Assembly: GCF_027922425.1 (NCBI RefSeq)
Contig: NZ_BSFQ01000062.1
Location: 1-32,750, forward strand
Length of the DNA stretch: 32,750 bases
From: Pseudonocardia halophobica
GTDB lineage: Bacteria; Actinomycetota; Actinomycetes; Mycobacteriales; Pseudonocardiaceae
Reading direction: 5' to 3'
The notes under the pieces were generated by a model. It saw only the letters and a program-made list of their open reading frames with translations. It was not told the DNA's origin and did not search any database. A program made the translations under genes and the position numbers. The first letter of the stretch is position 1. Each line of letters begins with the position of its first letter. Positions 28,682 to 32,750 of this stretch are shown in pieces.

Positions 28682-29685
28682 CCGTCACCCCCGAGGACCG
28701 CGCGACCGGCCCGTCTCCGGCCGGAGACGGGCCGCGCGCGGACGGCCCTCCGCGACCTTCGCCGGTCCCGCGGACGCCGCGTCCGGAGTCGGCCGAGAAA
28801 GCCGAGGCCGGCGGGCCGGCCGCACCATCCGCAACTGCACCGGACGAGCAGCCCGCCAAGAAGGTGCTGACGATCGTGGGCGCGGTGCTGGCGCAAGGCA
28901 CCGTTCTGACCGCGCTGCTCTTCTACTTCGGCATGCTGCACGCGCACTACATGTTCGCCTACTTCGGCGTGAACTACACGGTCCTCGGCCTCACCGCGCA
29001 GGACTTCCTGATCCGCAGTGCCGACGGGCTGTTCGTGCCGTTGACCGTGGTCGCGGCGGTCTCGCTCACCGCGCTCTGGCTGTTCCGGGCGATCTGGCCG
29101 CGTCTCCCCGGCCCGGCTCGTCGCCTGCTCGTCCACGCTGCCGGACCGGTCGCGGGCGCCCTGGGGCTGCTGGCGATCCTGCTGGCCGGCGTGGCGTTCG
29201 TCGACCCGAGACCGTTCGACGCGTTCCCGTGGCTCGCGGGTTCCTGCCTGGCCGTCGGCGTGCCCCTCGCCGCTTGGGCCTTCCGGTCGCGGCGGCGCTC
29301 CACGTCCTTCGCCGCCGTCGCCGAGTGGACCGCGTGCTTCGTCCTGGTCGCGGTCGGGCTCTTCTGGGCGGCGGGCGACTACTCGTCAGCGGTCGGGACG
29401 GGACGGGCCCAGAACATCGCCGCCGGTCTCCCGCAGTCCGCCGACGTCGTGCTGTTCAGCGAGAAGGCGCTGCAGTCACGGGTCGCAGGAGTCGTCGAGA
29501 CCACCTGCGCGGGGTCGGGCTTCCGCTACGACGGCCTCAAGCTGGTCATGCAGGCCGGCGACCGCTATGTGCTGCTCCCGGCGACATGGACCCCTGCCAC
29601 GGGGAGCGCGGTCGTGCTTCCGCGGTCGGACGGCGTCCGCCTCGAGTTCGCCGCGCCCGGTACAGCTCAGGTCGGCGGCTGCTGA
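28678..29685 (+). CDS. Five-helix membrane protein with a C-terminal domain, function unknown
   Basis: 335 residues. The first 55 are Pro/Ala-rich and charged. Helix 1 is KVLTIVGAVLAQGTVLTALLF (about 62-84), followed by a Tyr-rich segment HAHYMFAYFGVNYTVLG, then four more helices to about residue 240. The remaining 95 residues form a soluble domain with two Cys and a closing VGGC. No known family is recognisable to me. It starts with the ATG of an ATGA overlap, so its product is made together with the secreted protein; the two may form a complex at the membrane. With five helices and a cytoplasmic N-terminus, the C-terminal domain would face outside, like its partner. Confidence 0.65.
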   Translation: MTVTPEDRATGPSPAGDGPRADGPPRPSPVPRTPRPESAEKAEAGGPAAPSATAPDEQPAKKVLTIVGAVLAQGTVLTALLFYFGMLHAHYMFAYFGVNYTVLGLTAQDFLIRSADGLFVPLTVVAAVSLTALWLFRAIWPRLPGPARRLLVHAAGPVAGALGLLAILLAGVAFVDPRPFDAFPWLAGSCLAVGVPLAAWAFRSRRRSTSFAAVAEWTACFVLVAVGLFWAAGDYSSAVGTGRAQNIAAGLPQSADVVLFSEKALQSRVAGVVETTCAGSGFRYDGLKLVMQAGDRYVLLPATWTPATGSAVVLPRSDGVRLEFAAPGTAQVGGC

Positions 29686-29696
29686 AGGGGGCCGGG

Positions 29697-29702
29697 TACC
29701 GT
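29697..29702 (+). promoter_or_regulatory. -10 box of a probable leaderless dapA mRNA
   Basis: TACCGT followed by exactly 7 nt and the dapA ATG; no Shine-Dalgarno. Confidence 0.55.
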
Positions 29703-29709
29703 CACCCCC

Positions 29710-30720
29710 ATGAGCCCCTCCTCCGCGCAGGCCCTGCCCCCGGGTCGCCCGTTCGGCCAGGTGCTGACGGCGATGGTCACGCCCTTCGACGCGGAGGGGG
29801 AGCTGGACCTGGCGAAGGCGGAGGAGCTGGCGACCCACCTCGTCGACCTGGGCAACGACGGGCTGATCGTCAACGGGACCACCGGCGAGGGCCCGACGAC
29901 GTCGGACACGGAGAAGTCCGAGCTGGTCCGCGCCGTGGTGAGCGCGGTGGGCGACCGTGCGACGATCGTCGCCGGCGCGGGCACCTATGACACCGCGCAC
30001 AGCATCCACCTGGCCCGCCAGGCGGAGAAGGCGGGCGCGCACGGGCTGCTCGTCGTCACCCCGTACTACTCGCGGCCGCCGCAGAACGGGCTGCTCCTCC
30101 ACTTCACCGCGGTCGCCGACGCGACCGAGCTGCCCGTGATGCTCTACGACATCCCGCCGCGCTCCGTGGTCCCGATCGAGCTGGACACGCTGCAGCGGCT
30201 CGCTCAGCACCCGCGGATCCTCGCGGTCAAGGACGCGCGCAACGACCTGCGCGTCGGCACCGAGGTGCTCGCCACCACGACGCTCGCCTACTACTCGGGC
30301 GACGACCCGGTGAACCTGCCCTGGCTGTCGGTCGGGGCCGTCGGGTTCGTCTCGGTGATCGGGCACGTCGTGGCGGACCGCCTGCGCGTCATGCTCGAGG
30401 CCTTCGAGGCCGGCGAGCACGACCGGGCCCGCAACCTGCACTACGCCATGATCCCGCTGCTCCGCGGCATGGGCCGGGTCGGCGGCGCGGTCTTCTCGAA
30501 GGTGGCGCTGCGCCTGCGGGGGATCGACGTCGGCGAGCCCCGGCTGCCCCTGCCACCCGCGACCGAGGAGCAGGTCGCGCTGATCGCGGCGGACCTGATG
30601 GCCGGCGGTGTCGCACTCGACCCCGACCGCGTGCCGCACGGCCGTCCCGCCCACTCCGGACACGGGGCGTTGGGCACCCGCACGGACACCGACCTGGGGG
30701 CCGAGGTCGCCTACCGCTGA
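29710..30720 (+). CDS. dapA: 4-hydroxy-tetrahydrodipicolinate synthase
   Basis: DapA condenses pyruvate with aspartate semialdehyde, the first committed step to diaminopimelate and lysine. The 336-residue TIM-barrel product has the GTTGEGPT loop (56-63), PYYSRPP, the catalytic Tyr146 in LYDIPPRS and the Schiff-base Lys174 in ILAVKDA. YDIPPRS and KDA follow the mycobacterial form rather than the E. coli YNVPSRT and KEA. A hydrophilic extension of about 30 residues follows the barrel. Together with dapB this window holds two consecutive steps of the pathway. Confidence 0.96.
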   Translation: MSPSSAQALPPGRPFGQVLTAMVTPFDAEGELDLAKAEELATHLVDLGNDGLIVNGTTGEGPTTSDTEKSELVRAVVSAVGDRATIVAGAGTYDTAHSIHLARQAEKAGAHGLLVVTPYYSRPPQNGLLLHFTAVADATELPVMLYDIPPRSVVPIELDTLQRLAQHPRILAVKDARNDLRVGTEVLATTTLAYYSGDDPVNLPWLSVGAVGFVSVIGHVVADRLRVMLEAFEAGEHDRARNLHYAMIPLLRGMGRVGGAVFSKVALRLRGIDVGEPRLPLPPATEEQVALIAADLMAGGVALDPDRVPHGRPAHSGHGALGTRTDTDLGAEVAYR

Positions 30721-30737
30721 CCCGGCCCCTCCGATCA

Positions 30738-30858
30738 GCGCCGATGTTCGCACCGCACGCTCCGCCCGCGCCGATGTTCGCTCCGCAAGCTCCGCCCGCG
30801 CCGATGTTCGCTCCGCAAGCTCCGCTCAGCGCCGGGGTTCGTTCCGCGAGCTCCGCTC
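30738..30858 (+). repeat. Four tandem 30-bp repeats upstream of the RNase J gene
   Basis: Units start at 30738, 30768, 30798 and 30829 (one extra A at 30828). Units 2 and 3 differ at one base; units 1 and 4 are diverged. The consensus contains GCGCCGATGTTCGC and the internal doublet GCTCCGC-AA-GCTCCGC. The array is in the open frame of RNase J and ends 22 nt before its GTG. No spacers, so not CRISPR. Confidence 0.88.
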
Positions 30859-30880
30859 AGCAAGAAGAGGCACATACCAC

Positions 30881-32659
30881 GTGAGTCGTCCCTCCTCCCG
30901 CAACGACCGTCGTCGCCGATCGGGACGCCGGGAGCGCGGTCCCGAGCGCCCGCCGCTGCCGCCCGAGATCACCAACCCGACCGAGCTGCCCGCCGGGCCG
31001 CCGCCCGCGCTCCCCGAGGGCGGCCTGCGCGTCTACGCCCTCGGCGGCATCGGTGAGATCGGCCGGAACATGACGGTCTTCGAGTACGAGGACCGGCTGA
31101 TGGTCGTCGACTGCGGCGTGCTGTTCCCGTCCGAGGACTCGCCCGGCGTGGACCTGATCCTCCCGGACTTCCGGGCGATCGAGCACCGGCTCGACGACAT
31201 CGACGTCCTCGTGCTCACCCACGGCCACGAGGACCACATCGGCGCCGTCCCGTTCCTGCTGCGGCAGAAGCCGGACCTGCTCGTCGTCGGGTCGCGGTTC
31301 ACACTCGCCCTGGTCGCCGCCAAGTGCAAGGAGCACCACCTCACCCCGCACCTGCTGGAGGTGAAGGAGGGCGACCGGCTGCACCACGGGCCGTGGGACT
31401 GCGAGTACTTCGCGGTCAACCACTCGATTCCCGACGCGCTGGCCGTCGCCATCCGCACGCCCGCGGGCCTGGTCCTGCACACCGGCGACATCAAGCTCGA
31501 CCAACTTCCGCTGGACGACCGGCTCACCGACCTCGCCGGCTTCTCCCGGCTGGGCGACGAGGGCGTGGACCTGTTCGTGGTCGACTCGACGAACGCGGAC
31601 GTCCCCGGCTTCGTCACGCCGGAGCGCGAGATCGGCCCGGTGATCTCGGACGTCTTCGCCAAGGCCCCGTCGCGGATCATCGTCGCCTGCTTCGCCAGCC
31701 ACGTGCACCGCGTCCAGCAGGTGCTCGACGCCGCCGCGGAGCACGGCCGCAAGGTCTGCTTCGCCGGCCGCTCGATGGTCCGCAACATGGGCCTCGCGGG
31801 CGAGCTGGACCTCCTCAACGTGCCGGAGGGCCTGCTCGTCGACCTCGACGAGGCCATGCGGCTGCCCGACGAGCAGCTGGTCCTGATCTCCACCGGGTCG
31901 CAGGGCGAGCCGCTCTCGGCGCTGTCCCGGATGGCCCGCGGCGACCACCGCACCGTGGTGATCCGCCCGGACGACACGGTGATCCTGGCCAGCTCCCTGA
32001 TCCCGGGCAACGAGACCGCGGTCTTCGCGGTGATCAACGGCCTGACCCGGCTCGGCGCCAAGGTCGTGCACCAGGGCAACGCGAAGGTGCACGTGTCCGG
32101 GCACTCGCCGGCCGGCGAGCTGCTGTTCCTCTACAACGCGGTGCGGCCGTCGAACGTCATGCCGGCGCACGGGGAGTGGCGGCACCTGCGCGCCAACAAG
32201 GCGCTCGCGGTGGCGACCGGCGTGCCCGAGGAGAACGTCGTGATCGCCGAGGACGGCGTGGTCGTCGACATCGTCGACGGCAAGGCGGCGATCACCGGGC
32301 GGGTCGAGGTGGGCCGCGTGTACGTCGACGGGAACCTGGTCGGCGACATCGGCGAGGGCGTGCTCTCGGACCGGCTGGTGCTCGGCGAGGGCGGCTTCAT
32401 CTCGATCACCGTGGCGATCGACGCCACCACGGGCCGCGCGGTCTCGCGCCCGACGCTCTCGGGCCGCGGCTTCTCCGACGACCCGAAGGCGCTCGACGCC
32501 GTCCTGCCGATGGTCGAGGACGAGCTCTCCCGCACCGAGAACGACGGCATCACCGACACCCACCGGGTCGCGCAGTCCGTCCGCAGGGTGGTCGGGAAGT
32601 GGGTGGGGGAGACGTACCGCCGCCGTCCCATGATCGTGCCGACGGTCATCGCGGTCTGA
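30881..32659 (+). CDS. rnj: Ribonuclease J (beta-CASP metallo-beta-lactamase)
   Basis: RNase J has 5' exonuclease and endonuclease activity in mRNA decay and rRNA maturation. The 592-residue product has a basic N-terminal extension (RRRRSGRRERG, about 10-20), then LGGIGEIGRNMTVFEYE, the zinc motif HGHEDH (114-119), further ligands in VNHSIPDA and HTGDIK, the beta-CASP domain with ACFASHVHRVQQVLDAA and STGSQGEPLSALSRMA, the late zinc ligand in HVSGHS/PAHGEWRH, and a C-terminal dimerisation domain. The GTG has AGAGG about 10 nt upstream. The frame is open upstream through the repeats to base 30608, so a longer form cannot be excluded. It lies after dapA as in M. tuberculosis (Rv2752c). Confidence 0.96.
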   Translation: MSRPSSRNDRRRRSGRRERGPERPPLPPEITNPTELPAGPPPALPEGGLRVYALGGIGEIGRNMTVFEYEDRLMVVDCGVLFPSEDSPGVDLILPDFRAIEHRLDDIDVLVLTHGHEDHIGAVPFLLRQKPDLLVVGSRFTLALVAAKCKEHHLTPHLLEVKEGDRLHHGPWDCEYFAVNHSIPDALAVAIRTPAGLVLHTGDIKLDQLPLDDRLTDLAGFSRLGDEGVDLFVVDSTNADVPGFVTPEREIGPVISDVFAKAPSRIIVACFASHVHRVQQVLDAAAEHGRKVCFAGRSMVRNMGLAGELDLLNVPEGLLVDLDEAMRLPDEQLVLISTGSQGEPLSALSRMARGDHRTVVIRPDDTVILASSLIPGNETAVFAVINGLTRLGAKVVHQGNAKVHVSGHSPAGELLFLYNAVRPSNVMPAHGEWRHLRANKALAVATGVPEENVVIAEDGVVVDIVDGKAAITGRVEVGRVYVDGNLVGDIGEGVLSDRLVLGEGGFISITVAIDATTGRAVSRPTLSGRGFSDDPKALDAVLPMVEDELSRTENDGITDTHRVAQSVRRVVGKWVGETYRRRPMIVPTVIAV

Positions 32660-32750
32660 GATGTCATGGCCCTACCCCGGGCCGCCTTGAAGGATGAGAA
32701 TCTGGGCGGGGTCGGCTGTGCTCGTTCGCGCTTGGTGCACGTGAACCCGA

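Noticed and set aside
30608..30880. RNase J start far upstream, giving a 683-residue protein
   Set aside because: The extension overlaps dapA and translates the tandem repeat; the GTG at 30881 has a ribosome-binding site and gives a normal N-terminus. Kept only as an alternative.
32660..32750. Possible terminator or gene start after RNase J
   Set aside because: Only a 5-bp stem (32668-32672/32679-32683) is present and no coding signal or tRNA can be supported before the window ends.

Overview
The window is uniformly very GC-rich, with G/C in almost every third codon position, many GTG starts and no IS element, phage gene, tRNA or rRNA that I can see. The core genes follow the order known from Mycobacterium tuberculosis (infB, rbfA, DHH phosphoesterase, dinF ... 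truB, ribF, rpsO, pnp, pepR-type M16 peptidase ... dapB ... thyX, dapA, RNase J). This points to an actinobacterium; a member of the Pseudonocardiaceae (for example Pseudonocardia) is my best guess, which is inference.

Layout: (1) 1-4402, the 3' part of infB followed by a DUF503 gene, rbfA and a DHH/DHHA1 phosphoesterase, all forward: translation initiation, ribosome maturation and small-nucleotide turnover. (2) 4467-7430, a methyltransferase, a reverse-strand GNAT and a DinF-like MATE exporter. (3) 7336-11297, a C4-dicarboxylate module: DctA and a CitA/DcuS-type sensor kinase on the reverse strand, with an OmpR-type response regulator divergent. (4) 11309-18157, truB, ribF, a small HTH protein, rpsO, pnp and an M16 peptidase: tRNA modification, flavin cofactors, ribosome, RNA decay and protein processing. 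(5) 18162-20705, a 22-bp tandem repeat, a DUF456 membrane protein, and a divergent AraC regulator/siderophore-binding lipoprotein pair sharing an IdeR/DmdR-like iron box. (6) 20717-24365, dapB, a GNAT, an EamA exporter and a YcaQ-like DNA glycosylase. (7) 24474-26772, a ribbon-helix-helix gene plus a DUF4097 beta-repeat gene (reverse), divergent from thyX. (8) 26836-29685, accessory genes: a fragment of a mycothiol-type isomerase, a TIGR03085 protein, and a two-gene secreted/membrane module of unknown function. (9) 29710-32659, dapA and RNase J, separated by a 30-bp tandem repeat. The final 91 bases hold nothing I can call.

Two themes go beyond gene content. First, at least seven genes have a TANNNT -10 box 7-8 nt before the start codon and no Shine-Dalgarno sequence, so they probably make leaderless mRNAs; this also fixes several starts (ribF, truB, TIGR03085, YcaQ-like). 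Second, structured intergenic DNA is frequent: a 14-bp perfect hairpin whose loop begins with the GTG start of the M16 peptidase gene, hairpins in the rpsO-pnp spacer, and two families of tandem repeats. The strongest candidates for something undescribed are the RHH/DUF4097 operon with an operator on its -10 box, the secreted/membrane two-gene module between thyX and dapA, and the start-in-loop hairpin of the M16 gene.
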